Assembly: GCF_012396365.1 (NCBI RefSeq)
Contig: NZ_JAAXPG010000030.1
Coordinates: 27,647 to 91,646 of the forward strand
Reading direction: 5' to 3'
Length of the DNA: 64,000 nucleotides
Source of the DNA: Nocardiopsis alborubida
Lineage (GTDB): Bacteria; Actinomycetota; Actinomycetes; Streptosporangiales; Streptosporangiaceae
The translations under genes and the position numbers were made by a program. Shown here one piece after another: positions 10,726-19,318 of the stretch (position 1 is the first letter of the stretch; each line of letters opens with the position of its first letter). The notes under the pieces were generated by a model that had not been told where the DNA came from, did not search any database, and was given only the letters and a program-made list of their open reading frames with translations.

Positions 10726-12465
10726 GTGCACGGACCAGCTCAGCCGCCGCAGGGCCCCCCGGGCCCGCACGTCCGACCGGGGCCTCCCGGTCCCCCGGGG
10801 TATCAGGGGCCTCCCGTCCCTCCGGGGTATCAGAGGCCTCCGGGGCCTCCGGGCCCGCCGTTCGGACCGCCTCCCACCCTGCTGCCCCCGTCCGGGTGGC
10901 GGCCCCAGCCGGTCCGGCCCCCGCGGCCGGAGGACGACGTCACCACGGGCGTGTTCCGATCGCACTGGATGAGCATCCCGCTCCAGGTCATCGCGGTGAC
11001 CCTGGTCTTCGTGGCGCTGGTCGGCCCGATCCTCAACACCTTCGGCCTCGCCTGGGTCGTGATGATGACGGTGGCCGTCGTCTTCGGCACGCTCGCCTAC
11101 GCCCTGCCCGCGTGGTGGTACGCCACCTTCGGGCTGCGCGAGGACCACCTGGTCGTGCACAGCGGCCTGGTCAGGCGCAGCTCGCGCGAGGTCCCGCTCA
11201 GCCGCCTCCAGGCGGTGGACGTGGTCCGGCCCCTGTTCCTCCAGGTGTTCGGCATGGCCGAACTGCGCATCGAGCTGGCGGGCGGCGACGGGAGCGACAT
11301 CCGGCTGCGCTGCCTGCCCCGGGCCCTGGCCGAGCGCCTGCGCGTGGCCGTCCTCGCGCACGCCGCGGGGCTCCCCGGGCGCTCACCGGAGGCACCGGAG
11401 TGGCCGTTCTACCGGTTGCCCTTCCTGCTGCTGCTCGGCGCGCTGACCTTCCGCGTGCCGGTCCTGCTGTCCTTCATCGCGCTGCTCATGCTCGCCACCG
11501 CGGGCGCGGTCTTCGCGGAACCGGGCGTGGTGGGCGCGCTCCTGCCGCTCACCCTGGGGCTGCTGCGCTACTTCTGGGGGCCCCTGGCCCGCTACACCGA
11601 CTACTACGCCTCCCTGTCCTCCGACGGCCTGCGCCTGCGCTACGGCATGTTCCAGCGGCGCATGCAGACCGTCCCGCCGGGGCGCGTGCAGGCCGTGCGC
11701 GTGGTCGAGCCCCTGCTCTGGCGGGCCCTGGGGGTGGCGCGGGTCGAGGCCAACGTCGCGGGCTACGCGGGCGCGCGCCAGGGCGACTCGTCCACCCTGC
11801 TGCCCGTGGCGCCGCGCCGGACGGCCTTCGCTCTGGTCAACGAGCTGTTCCCGGAAAGTGAGGCGGCCCACGTGCCGCTCGTGCCCAACGACAGGCCGGT
11901 GCCGAGCCTGGTGGGCGTGGACGAGCACCTCTTCGTCAGCACACGCGGCCTGTTCTGTCTGGTGACGGAGATCGTCCCGGTGGAACGCGTCCAGACGGTG
12001 CGCCTGGTGGCCGGACCGCTGGCCCGCGTCACGGGGCGCGTCGCGGTGGACGTGGACACGCCCCCGGGCCCGGTCCGGGCCAGGGCCCACGGGCGGGAGG
12101 CGCTGGAGGCGCGCCGCTTCCTGGACGCCCTGGCCGAACACGGGCGCCGGGCCCGGGTGCCCGCGGCGGGCACGGAGCGCTGGGCGACCCGCGCCACCCT
12201 CACCCGCCGGCCCGGGTCCGCCGGTCCGCCCTCCTTCGAGGAGGCCGGACCCGGCGAGCACGCGCCCGCCGGTGCGCCGGTGCCCGTCGAGGATCAGGAT
12301 CCCGCCGCGCCGCCGGGTGGCCGCCCGCGGTTCCTGGAACCGCGGGCCGAAGGTCCCGGATCCGAGGATCCGGGACCAGGGGCTCCGGAAGCCGGGAAAG
12401 ACGGCACCGGCGACACCTCCGCCGAGGACGGTACGGAGGGGGCTCGGGACACCCCCGAACGCTGA
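10726..12465 (+). CDS. Large PH-domain (YdbT-like) membrane protein with proline-rich N-terminus
   Basis: 579 residues. Residues 1-75 are proline/glycine-rich with two near-identical P-P-G-Y-Q-x-P-P repeats; two pairs of transmembrane helices follow (about 84-130 and 224-275), alternating with three PH-like domains recognised by the repeated pattern VPLSRLQAVDVVRP, VPPGRVQAVRVVEP and VPVERVQTVRLVAG. The last about 120 residues are low-complexity and acidic. It begins immediately after the stop of the smaller PH protein. Function of the family is unknown; envelope stress or transport roles would be guesses. Confidence 0.82.
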   Translation: MHGPAQPPQGPPGPHVRPGPPGPPGYQGPPVPPGYQRPPGPPGPPFGPPPTLLPPSGWRPQPVRPPRPEDDVTTGVFRSHWMSIPLQVIAVTLVFVALVGPILNTFGLAWVVMMTVAVVFGTLAYALPAWWYATFGLREDHLVVHSGLVRRSSREVPLSRLQAVDVVRPLFLQVFGMAELRIELAGGDGSDIRLRCLPRALAERLRVAVLAHAAGLPGRSPEAPEWPFYRLPFLLLLGALTFRVPVLLSFIALLMLATAGAVFAEPGVVGALLPLTLGLLRYFWGPLARYTDYYASLSSDGLRLRYGMFQRRMQTVPPGRVQAVRVVEPLLWRALGVARVEANVAGYAGARQGDSSTLLPVAPRRTAFALVNELFPESEAAHVPLVPNDRPVPSLVGVDEHLFVSTRGLFCLVTEIVPVERVQTVRLVAGPLARVTGRVAVDVDTPPGPVRARAHGREALEARRFLDALAEHGRRARVPAAGTERWATRATLTRRPGSAGPPSFEEAGPGEHAPAGAPVPVEDQDPAAPPGGRPRFLEPRAEGPGSEDPGPGAPEAGKDGTGDTSAEDGTEGARDTPER

Positions 12466-12562
12466 TGTGGCGTGCGTCACATTAAGGGGCTCGCAGGCTT
12501 CCTTTTGTGGTCCACATGTCGGACATGGATGCGCACGGATGGTGATACTTCCAGGTTGCGGC

Positions 12563-12579
12563 CGCGAAACGCTTTCGCG
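12563..12579. promoter_or_regulatory. Palindrome upstream of the first chaplin-like gene
   Basis: CGCGAAA-CGC-TTTCGCG is a perfect 7-bp dyad about 130 bp before the ATG. Its centre (GAAACGCTTTC) resembles a LacI-family operator core, but the flanks do not fit; it may equally be a hairpin. Confidence 0.35.
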
Positions 12580-12710
12580 TTGTGGCCACATGGGGCGAGG
12601 GAGTATGGCTAAATGGTGACCGAACACGAGGAGTGTTCATTGTCATACGCATAGTCAATGGTATCGACCGGTTGGCGCCCCCCGCCAACCGGTCCGACGG
12701 GAGAAACCAC

Positions 12711-12953
12711 ATGCTGAAGAAGGCTTTCGCCGCCAGTGCCATCGTCGCCGCCGCCGCGGGCGTCCTGCTCACCGGCGCTCCGGCCATGGCCAACAGCAAC
12801 GTCTCGACCTCCGGCAACGGAAGCATCCTGGGGGGCAACCAGCTCGTGGCCGACCTGGACGTGCCGATCAACGTCTGCGGCAACGCCATCGCGGTCCTCG
12901 GTGTGGCCGGTGCCAACTGCACCGACTCCGGCGCCACCGTGAAGAACTGGTAG
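12711..12953 (+). CDS. Small secreted chaplin-like protein
   Basis: 80 residues: a signal peptide (MLKKAFAAS... ending A-M-A-N near residue 27) and a hydrophobic mature part of about 53 residues containing V-P-I-N-V-C-G-N and a second Cys, spaced C-x13-C. This resembles the short chaplins that coat aerial hyphae and spores, although classical chaplin Cys spacing is longer and the N-P-A-F-G-N segment is missing. GGGAGA lies about 6 nt upstream of the ATG. It is monocistronic, closed by a strong terminator, and paired with a second gene of the same design. Confidence 0.7.
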   Translation: MLKKAFAASAIVAAAAGVLLTGAPAMANSNVSTSGNGSILGGNQLVADLDVPINVCGNAIAVLGVAGANCTDSGATVKNW

Positions 12954-13385
12954 TAGCTCCGGGCGACCCGACCCGGCTCCGCCGGGCGACGGGTTCCCGA
13001 ACGAGGCGCCATTCCGTGACGACGGGGTGGCGCCTTCGTCGTGTCCGCGTCCCGCACGCGATTCTCCCGGATCCGCCCCGCGAACCCCGACTGCGACCCG
13101 CCCCCTTCCGCTCGGCCGCAACCGCAATTGTCGTCCGACTGGAAACCGTTGGGCCGGTGACGCTGCGCGCACACGCCTCCCGCCGATGTCGGAGCCTTTG
13201 TCCCGATCGCATCCGAGAGGCGTGCGCACGGAGGGTGAACATAAAGATGTTTCTCGTTATAAGGCCAGTTCAAAGCGGGGAAACGAGGGCTCTCCGGGGG
13301 TAATTTCGTGAGCGGCTCCCCAGGGCGCCACCACGCAACCACCCGTCCGGCGGTCCCCCCGACCGGACACAGAAGGAGACGCGCA
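12954..13385. other. Gene-free stretch between the two chaplin-like genes
   Basis: Contains the terminator at 13004-13035 and the promoter and leader region of the second secreted protein. An AT-richer segment near 13235-13275 is the likeliest promoter area, but no convincing -35/-10 pair stands out. Confidence 0.5.
13004..13035 (+). terminator. Two-tier terminator hairpin
   Basis: AGGCGCCA pairs with TGGCGCCT, and inside it CCGT pairs with ACGG around a GACG loop. It lies 50 bp after the first chaplin-like gene and is followed by TCGTCGT. Confidence 0.75.
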
Positions 13386-13628
13386 GTGCTCAAGAAGACG
13401 CTCGCCACCAGTGCCGTGATCCTCGCCTCCGCCGGGGTCCTCCTCACCGCGGCACCGGCGGCCGCGAACGTCGGCACCTGGACCTCCAACTACGGTTCCG
13501 ACTTCAGCGGCAACCTCTCCTACATCAACGGCCTCGCGAACACGAACACGGGCTGCGGCAACTCCAACGCCGCCTTCGGCCAGTCCCTGGGCTCGTGCTT
13601 CAACACCGGGGTGATCATCCAGGACTGA
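13386..13628 (+). CDS. Second small secreted chaplin-like protein
   Basis: 80 residues, same length and plan as the gene at 12711: MLKKTLATS signal peptide cleaved near A-A-A-N, then an Asn/Ser/Gly-rich mature part with the same C-x13-C spacing (GCGN ... GSC). The residues between are more polar (N-S-N-A-A-F-G-Q-S-L) than in the first gene, so the two are divergent paralogues by shared signal peptide and Cys spacing. The GTG at 13386 follows GAAGGAGA at a good distance. Surface localisation is inferred. Confidence 0.65.
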   Translation: MLKKTLATSAVILASAGVLLTAAPAAANVGTWTSNYGSDFSGNLSYINGLANTNTGCGNSNAAFGQSLGSCFNTGVIIQD

Positions 13629-13665
13629 TCCGACCGGTCCCGCGGAGGGGCCGGCGGAGCCGGGC

Positions 13666-13694
13666 GTGGGGGCGGACGCGGTGTCCGCCCCCAC
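13666..13694 (+). terminator. Terminator after second chaplin-like gene
   Basis: A perfect 12-bp stem GTGGGGGCGGAC / GTCCGCCCCCAC with a 5-nt loop, 37 bp after the stop. Confidence 0.75.
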
Positions 13695-13813
13695 ACCCGT
13701 GCGCGGGGGCGGGTCGGCAGGTCACCGGCCGGGGAGGACTATCGTGTGCTCAGGGGCCCCGGCATGACAGGAACCGGACGCGCCTGACGCATTCGGACCA
13801 CGAGGGGGCACAC

Positions 13814-14698
13814 ATGGAGACGACGCAGGGACGCCCCGCCCGCCTGCGGGTCGGCGTCATCGGATCCGGCCGGGTCGGCTCCGTCCTCGGCCAGGCCCTC
13901 GGCCGGGCCGGGCACAAGATCGTCGCCGCCTCCGCGGTCTCCGAGGCCTCCCGGGCCCGCGTCGCCGACCGCCTGCCCACCGCGCGCGTGGTCGAACCGG
14001 CGCAGGTCGCCGAGGCCAGCGACCTCGTCCTGCTCACCGTCCCCGACGACGCCCTCCCCGAACTCACCGAGGGGCTCGCCTCCACCGGCACCGACCTGCG
14101 CGGCAAGATCCTCGTCCACGCCAGCGGCGCGCACGGCTACGGCGTCCTGGCCCCCGCCACCCTCGTCGGCGCGCTGCCCCTCGCGCTCCACCCCGCCATG
14201 ACCTTCACCGGGCGCGACGAGGACGTCGACCGCCTCGCCAACTGCGCGTTCGGGGTCACCGCGCCCGAGCAGCTGCGCCCCATCGCCGAGGCCCTCGTCG
14301 TCGAGATGGGCGCCGAACCCGTGTGGATCACCGAGGACAAGCGCACCCTCTACCACGCGGCCCTCGCCGGAGGCGCCAACCACCTGGTCACCCTGGTCTC
14401 CGACAGCGCCGCCCTGCTCGCCTCCGCCGGTGTCCCCGAGCCCGGCCGCATGCTCGCCCCCATGCTCGGCGCGGCCCTGGACAACGCCCTGCGCCTGGGC
14501 ATCCACGGACTGAGCGGCCCCGTCCTGCGCGGCGACGCCGGAACCGTCGCCGGGCACATCGAGCAGCTGCGGGAGAACGCCCCCGAGAGCGTGGCCAGCT
14601 ACGTCGAACTCGCCCGGCTCACCGCCGACCGCGCCATCAACGCCGGAATGCTCAAGCCCGAGGACGCCGTGCGCCTGCTCGACGTCCTCCGCCGCTGA
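13814..14698 (+). CDS. Rossmann-fold DUF2520 protein (ketopantoate reductase-like)
   Basis: 294 residues with an N-terminal NAD(P)-binding motif V-I-G-S-G-R-V-G-S-V (residues about 14-23) and a C-terminal helical 6-phosphogluconate-dehydrogenase-like domain. Members lie directly upstream of panC throughout actinobacteria, as here (65 bp gap), so a role in pantoate formation is plausible but not proven. CGAGGGGG precedes the ATG at 13814. It opens the pantothenate/NAD cluster. Confidence 0.82.
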   Translation: METTQGRPARLRVGVIGSGRVGSVLGQALGRAGHKIVAASAVSEASRARVADRLPTARVVEPAQVAEASDLVLLTVPDDALPELTEGLASTGTDLRGKILVHASGAHGYGVLAPATLVGALPLALHPAMTFTGRDEDVDRLANCAFGVTAPEQLRPIAEALVVEMGAEPVWITEDKRTLYHAALAGGANHLVTLVSDSAALLASAGVPEPGRMLAPMLGAALDNALRLGIHGLSGPVLRGDAGTVAGHIEQLRENAPESVASYVELARLTADRAINAGMLKPEDAVRLLDVLRR

Positions 14699-14763
14699 GG
14701 AAGCGCCGGGTCCGGCGCGCGCACGGCCGCCGCGACGCAGAACACCACCACGGGAAACCACCG

Positions 14764-15639
14764 ATGACCGCATCCGCACCCCGCTCCGCCGCCCCCGCCC
14801 CCCTCGTCGCGCACACGCCCGACGAGCTGCGCCGCGCCCTCTCCGGCGCCGGACGCGTCGCCCTCGTCCCCACCATGGGCGCCCTGCACGAGGGCCACCG
14901 CAGCCTCATGCGCCTGGCCCGCGAACGCGCCGACACCGTGGTCGTCAGCGTCTTCGTCAACCCGCTCCAGTTCGGGCCGAACGAGGACTTCGACCGCTAC
15001 CCGCGCACCCTGGACACCGACACCGCCGTGTGCGCGGAGGAGGGGGTCGACGTGGTCTTCGCGCCCGGCGTCGACACCATGTACCCCGCCGAACAGACGG
15101 TCACCGTCCACGCGGGCGCGATGGGCGACCGGCTGGAGGGCGCCTCCCGCCCCGGGTTCTTCACCGGCGTGCTCACCGTGGTCAGCAAGCTCCTGCACCT
15201 GGTCGGCCCGGACCTCGCGGTCTTCGGGAGCAAGGACGCCCAGCAGCTCGCCGTGGTCCGCCGCATGGCCGCCGACCTCAACATGCCCGTGGAGATCGTC
15301 GGCGCGCCCACCCTGCGCGACCCCGACGGACTGGCCACCTCCAGCCGCAACGTCTACCTGTCCGGGGCCGAGCGCGTCAGCGCCCTGTCCCTGTCCCGCG
15401 CCCTGGAGGCGGGCCGGGCCGCCTCCGCCGGAGGCCCCGACGCGGTCCGCGCCGCGGCACGGGCCGTCCTGGACGACGCGGCCGGGGCCGAGCCCCCCGT
15501 CGAGCTCGACTACCTCGCGCTGGTCGACCCCGCGACCTTCGCCGACGCCCCCGCCGACCACGTGGGCGAGGCCGTCCTGGCCGTCGCCGCCCGCGTGGGC
15601 GCGACCCGGCTCATCGACAACGTGTCCCTGACCCTCTGA
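14764..15639 (+). CDS. panC: Pantoate--beta-alanine ligase
   Basis: PanC joins pantoate and beta-alanine with ATP to give pantothenate. The nucleotidyl-transferase signature PTMGALHEGH is at residues about 37-46, and GSKDAQQLAVVRRM and SSRNVYLS are conserved substrate-site segments. The product has 291 residues. No panD follows, although mycobacteria carry it here; the NAD genes occupy that position. Confidence 0.95.
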   Translation: MTASAPRSAAPAPLVAHTPDELRRALSGAGRVALVPTMGALHEGHRSLMRLARERADTVVVSVFVNPLQFGPNEDFDRYPRTLDTDTAVCAEEGVDVVFAPGVDTMYPAEQTVTVHAGAMGDRLEGASRPGFFTGVLTVVSKLLHLVGPDLAVFGSKDAQQLAVVRRMAADLNMPVEIVGAPTLRDPDGLATSSRNVYLSGAERVSALSLSRALEAGRAASAGGPDAVRAAARAVLDDAAGAEPPVELDYLALVDPATFADAPADHVGEAVLAVAARVGATRLIDNVSLTL

Positions 15640-15728
15640 GCCGTCCCCCGCCCCGCGTCCCAGGGGAGGGCCGGACCCGTCGCACACCAGCGCCGCGTAC
15701 CGGCGGCTCCCCGGAAGAGAGAACCCAG

Positions 15729-18326
15729 ATGAGCACACCCCTCCAGACACGGCTCGACGCGCCCGAGCCGGGGTGGACGATCGAGGCCGACGTCGCGGTC
15801 GTCGGCTCGGGCATCGCCGGTCTGAGCACCGCGCTGCGCTACGTCCAGCGCACCGAGCGCGGCCGGGTCGTGCTGGTCACCAAGGACCGCCTGTCCACCG
15901 GCTCCACCGCCTACGCCCAGGGCGGGATCGCCGCCGCCATGGCGCCCGAGGACGGGCCCGTCGCCCACATGGTCGACACCCACCTGGCCGGGGCGGGCCT
16001 GTCCGACCCCCACGCCGTCAACGTCCTGGCCGCCGAGGGCCCCGACGCCCTGCGCTGGCTCATCGGCCTGGGCGCCGAGTTCGACCTCGCCGAGGACGGC
16101 GCCCTGGCCCTCACCCGCGAGGGCGGCCACCGCGCCGACCGCGTCGCGCACGCGGGCGGCGACGCCACCGGCGCCGAGATCCAGCGCGCGCTCGTGGCCG
16201 CCGTCCTGGCCGAGGAGCGGATCGAGGCCGTCGAGCACGCCGTGGCCCTGGACGCCCTGCGCGACCCCGGCACGGGCGCGGTGTGCGGCGCCACCCTGCA
16301 CGTCATGGGCGAGGGCGCCCGTGACGGCGTCGGCGCGGTCCTGGCCCCCGCCGTGGTGCTGGCCACCGGCGGCATGGGACAGGTCTTCGCCGCCACCACC
16401 AACCCGCCCGTGTCCACCGGCGACGGCCTCGCCCTGGCGGCCCGGGCCGGAGCGCGCCTGCGCGACCTGGAGTTCATCCAGTTCCACCCCACCGTGCTCT
16501 GGCTCGGCCCCGAGGCGCGCGGGCGCCAGCCCCTGGTCTCCGAGGCCCTGCGCGGCGAGGGCGCCTACCTGGTGGACGCCGGGGGCAGGCGCATCATGGA
16601 GGGCGTCCACGAGCTGGCCGACCTCGCCCCCCGCGACGTGGTGGCCCGCACCATCGCCCGCACGATGGCCGAGCAGGGCGTCGACCACGTCTACCTGGAG
16701 ACCCGCCACTTCGGCCGGGCCACCTGGGAGAGGCGCTTCCCGACCATCCTCGCCTCCTGCCGCGAGCACGGCATCGACCCGCTCACCCAGCCGGTCCCCG
16801 TCGCCCCCGCCGCCCACTACGCGTCCGGCGGCGCCGAGGTCGACATCGACGGCCGCACCTCGGTCCCCGGGCTGTGGGCCGTCGGCGAGGTCGCCCGCAC
16901 CGGGGTGCACGGCGCCAACCGGCTCGCCTCCAACTCCCTGCTGGAGGGGCTGGTCTACGCCGACCGGATCGCCGCCCGCCTGGCGCGCGGCCCCGCCCCC
17001 CGGCCCGCGCGGGCCGAGGCCACCGGCACCGTCACACCGCTTCCCGATCCCGCCACCGCCGCCCGCGTGCGTACCCTGATGTCACGCCACGCCGGGGTGC
17101 TGCGCACCGGCGAGGGACTGGCCGAGCTGACCGCCGAACTCGACGCCCTCGCGCGTCCCGGCTCCCCGGCCATCCCCGACGTGGCCGCCTGGGAGACCGC
17201 CAACCTGCTCACCGCGGCCCGGCTCGTGGCCGCCGCCGCACTGCACAGGACCGAGAGCAGGGGCGCCCACCAGCGCGCCGACCACCCCGAGCCCGTACCC
17301 GGGCTCCGGATCCGACCCGTCGTCGTCCGACTGGAAGGGAACACCATCGTGACCACGGATGAGGACTGGACGCCCTCCCTGCCGCCCGCGCTCACCGCCG
17401 AACTGGACTCCATCGCCTTCCCCCTCGCCGGTTCCCGCCTCTCGGGGCGCCCGGACGCGCGCGCCGAGTTCTCCCTGCCCCACACCGCCCCCTCGCAGTC
17501 CCACGTGGACCTGGTCCGCCGCGCCCTGTCCGAGGACCTCACGGCGGGGCCGGGCATCGACGTCACCACCGTCGCGACCATCCCCGGCGACCAGGTGCGC
17601 ACCGCGCACGTGGTCGCCCGCGCCGACGGCACCGTCAGCGGCCTCCCGCTCGCCGAACTCGTCTTCTGGCTGGTCGCCGACGGGGCCCTGGAGGCGCACC
17701 GGACCGTGGCCGACGGCGACGCGGTCAAGCGCGGCGACGTCCTGATGACGGTCACCGCGCGCACCCGCGACCTGCTCACCGCGGAGCGGACCGCACTCAA
17801 CTTCCTCACGCACATGTCCGGAATCGCCACCGCCACCCGCGCGTGGGTGGACGCCGTGGCCGGTACCGGCGCCCGGATCCGGGACAGCCGCAAGACCCGC
17901 CCGGGACTGCGCGCGCTGGAGAAGTACGCCGTGCGCTGCGGCGGCGGGGTCAACCACCGCTACGGCCTCAGCGACGCCGGACTGGTCAAGGACAACCACG
18001 TCGTCGCCGCGGGCGGGGTCGGCGAGGCGGTCCGCGCCATCCGCGCGCGCTTCCCCGACCTGCCCCTGGAGGTCGAGGTGGACCGGACCGACCAGATCGA
18101 GGACGCCATCGCCGCGGGCGCCGAGGAGATCCTGCTCGACAACTTCACCGTCGAACGGCTCCGCGAGGCCGTCGCGCTGGTCGCGGGCCGCGCGCGGCTG
18201 GAGTCCTCCGGAGGCCTGACCCTGGACGTCGCGGGTGACGTGGCCCGCACCGGGGTGGACTACCTGGCGGTCGGGGCGCTCACCCACTCCAGCCCGGCGC
18301 TGGATATCGCACTTGACCTGTTGTGA
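15729..18326 (+). CDS. nadBC: L-aspartate oxidase / nicotinate-nucleotide pyrophosphorylase fusion (NadB-NadC)
   Basis: A single 865-residue ORF. Residues 1 to about 535 are NadB, the FAD enzyme making iminoaspartate: VVGSGIAGLSTAL dinucleotide motif near residue 20, STAYAQGGIAAAM, GANRLASNSLLEG and the helical tail with TESRGAH. From residue 541 the sequence is NadC, which forms nicotinate mononucleotide from quinolinate and PRPP: DVTT, RDSRKTRPGLRALEKYAV, GLVKDNH and ILLDNF. There is no stop between them. At the junction GGAAGGGAA precedes an in-frame GTG at 17349, which looks like an ancestral nadC start, so free NadC (325 residues) may also be made. nadA is not in the window. Confidence 0.92.
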   Translation: MSTPLQTRLDAPEPGWTIEADVAVVGSGIAGLSTALRYVQRTERGRVVLVTKDRLSTGSTAYAQGGIAAAMAPEDGPVAHMVDTHLAGAGLSDPHAVNVLAAEGPDALRWLIGLGAEFDLAEDGALALTREGGHRADRVAHAGGDATGAEIQRALVAAVLAEERIEAVEHAVALDALRDPGTGAVCGATLHVMGEGARDGVGAVLAPAVVLATGGMGQVFAATTNPPVSTGDGLALAARAGARLRDLEFIQFHPTVLWLGPEARGRQPLVSEALRGEGAYLVDAGGRRIMEGVHELADLAPRDVVARTIARTMAEQGVDHVYLETRHFGRATWERRFPTILASCREHGIDPLTQPVPVAPAAHYASGGAEVDIDGRTSVPGLWAVGEVARTGVHGANRLASNSLLEGLVYADRIAARLARGPAPRPARAEATGTVTPLPDPATAARVRTLMSRHAGVLRTGEGLAELTAELDALARPGSPAIPDVAAWETANLLTAARLVAAAALHRTESRGAHQRADHPEPVPGLRIRPVVVRLEGNTIVTTDEDWTPSLPPALTAELDSIAFPLAGSRLSGRPDARAEFSLPHTAPSQSHVDLVRRALSEDLTAGPGIDVTTVATIPGDQVRTAHVVARADGTVSGLPLAELVFWLVADGALEAHRTVADGDAVKRGDVLMTVTARTRDLLTAERTALNFLTHMSGIATATRAWVDAVAGTGARIRDSRKTRPGLRALEKYAVRCGGGVNHRYGLSDAGLVKDNHVVAAGGVGEAVRAIRARFPDLPLEVEVDRTDQIEDAIAAGAEEILLDNFTVERLREAVALVAGRARLESSGGLTLDVAGDVARTGVDYLAVGALTHSSPALDIALDLL
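17349..17351 (+). promoter_or_regulatory. Internal start with Shine-Dalgarno at the NadB/NadC junction
   Basis: GGAAGGGAA at about 17334-17342 lies 6-7 nt before GTG 17349, in frame with the fusion. It could initiate a stand-alone NadC. Confidence 0.5.
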
Positions 18327-18390
18327 GCGGCCCGGGTGGTGGAAGATTCCTTGAGAACACACCACTTCGACCACAGATGAGGCCCCCAGC

Positions 18391-19173
18391 ATGCTGCTCG
18401 CGATCGACGTCGGCAACTCCGAGACGGTCTTCGGTCTCTTCGCATCCGACGACCTTCTCGAACACTGGAGGGTGGGAACCGACACCAGGCGCACGGCCGA
18501 CGAGTGGGCCGTGGTCCTGCGGGGGCTCGTCGACGGCAGCAGCCTGGGCCGCCCCGAGGACATCGACGGGATCGCCATGTGCTGCTCGGTCCCGTCGGTG
18601 CAGCACGAGATGCGGGACATGTTCCGCCGCCACTTCGGGGACGTCCCGGCCGTGATCGTCGAGCCCGGCGTCAAGACCGGGGTGCCGATCCGGATGGACA
18701 ACCCCAAGGAGGTGGGCAGCGACCGGATCATCAACGCGCTGGCCGCCAACCACCTCTACGGCGGCCCCGCGGTGGTGGTGGACTTCGGGACCGCGACGAC
18801 CTTCGACGCGGTCAGCGCCCGCGGGGAGTACGTGGGCGGAGCCATCGCCCCGGGCATCGACATCTCCGTGGACGCCCTGTCCCGGCGCGGCGCCCAGCTG
18901 CACATGGTGGAGATCGTCAAGCCGCGCTCGGCCATCGCCAAGAACACCACCGAGGCGTTGCGCTCGGGCATCGTGTTCGGGTTCGCGGGCCAGGTGGACG
19001 GGATCGTGGACCGCATGGTCGCCGAGCTCACCGACGCGCCCGACGACGTGACCGTGGTGGCCACCGGGGGGCTCGCCTCCATCGTGGTGGCCGAGTGCGA
19101 GACGGTCGACCTGCACGAGCCGTGGCTGACCCTCATCGGCCTGCGCCTGGTCTACGAGCGCAACGTCGGCTGA
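18391..19173 (+). CDS. coaX: Type III pantothenate kinase
   Basis: CoaX phosphorylates pantothenate, the first step of coenzyme A synthesis. The ASKHA-fold motifs are visible: D-V-G-N-S-E-T (residues 6-12), G-S-D-R-I-I-N, D-F-G-T-A-T-T-F-D and G-G-A-I-A-P-G. At 260 residues it is of normal length. It closes the panC-nadBC-coaX cluster, joining pantothenate synthesis to its activation. The ATG at 18391 follows an A/C-rich leader with no clear Shine-Dalgarno. Confidence 0.95.
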   Translation: MLLAIDVGNSETVFGLFASDDLLEHWRVGTDTRRTADEWAVVLRGLVDGSSLGRPEDIDGIAMCCSVPSVQHEMRDMFRRHFGDVPAVIVEPGVKTGVPIRMDNPKEVGSDRIINALAANHLYGGPAVVVDFGTATTFDAVSARGEYVGGAIAPGIDISVDALSRRGAQLHMVEIVKPRSAIAKNTTEALRSGIVFGFAGQVDGIVDRMVAELTDAPDDVTVVATGGLASIVVAECETVDLHEPWLTLIGLRLVYERNVG

Positions 19174-19231
19174 TCCGGCCCCGGGGCGGGGGGGAGCGGG
19201 AGGAGGCCCTTGCGCCCCGGCTGGTTCGGTC

Positions 19232-19318
19232 CTGGGCGTGCCGCTGCACGCGCAGCAGGGGGAGCACCTCGGCGAGGTGGTCGAAGTCGCGGTCGCGGTG
19301 CACGAGGACCGCGTCAGT
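19232..19318 (-). pseudogene. C-terminal remnant of a VapC-like PIN-domain toxin
   Basis: On the minus strand about 28 codons read DAVLVHRDRDFDHLAEVL followed by PLLRVQRHA, the classic PIN-domain C-terminus (acidic D-R-D-F motif before the last helix and strand). The N-terminal part of a PIN domain is missing, and the fragment overlaps the stop region of the CDF transporter. It is therefore a truncated toxin relic. No antitoxin is seen beside it. Confidence 0.5.
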
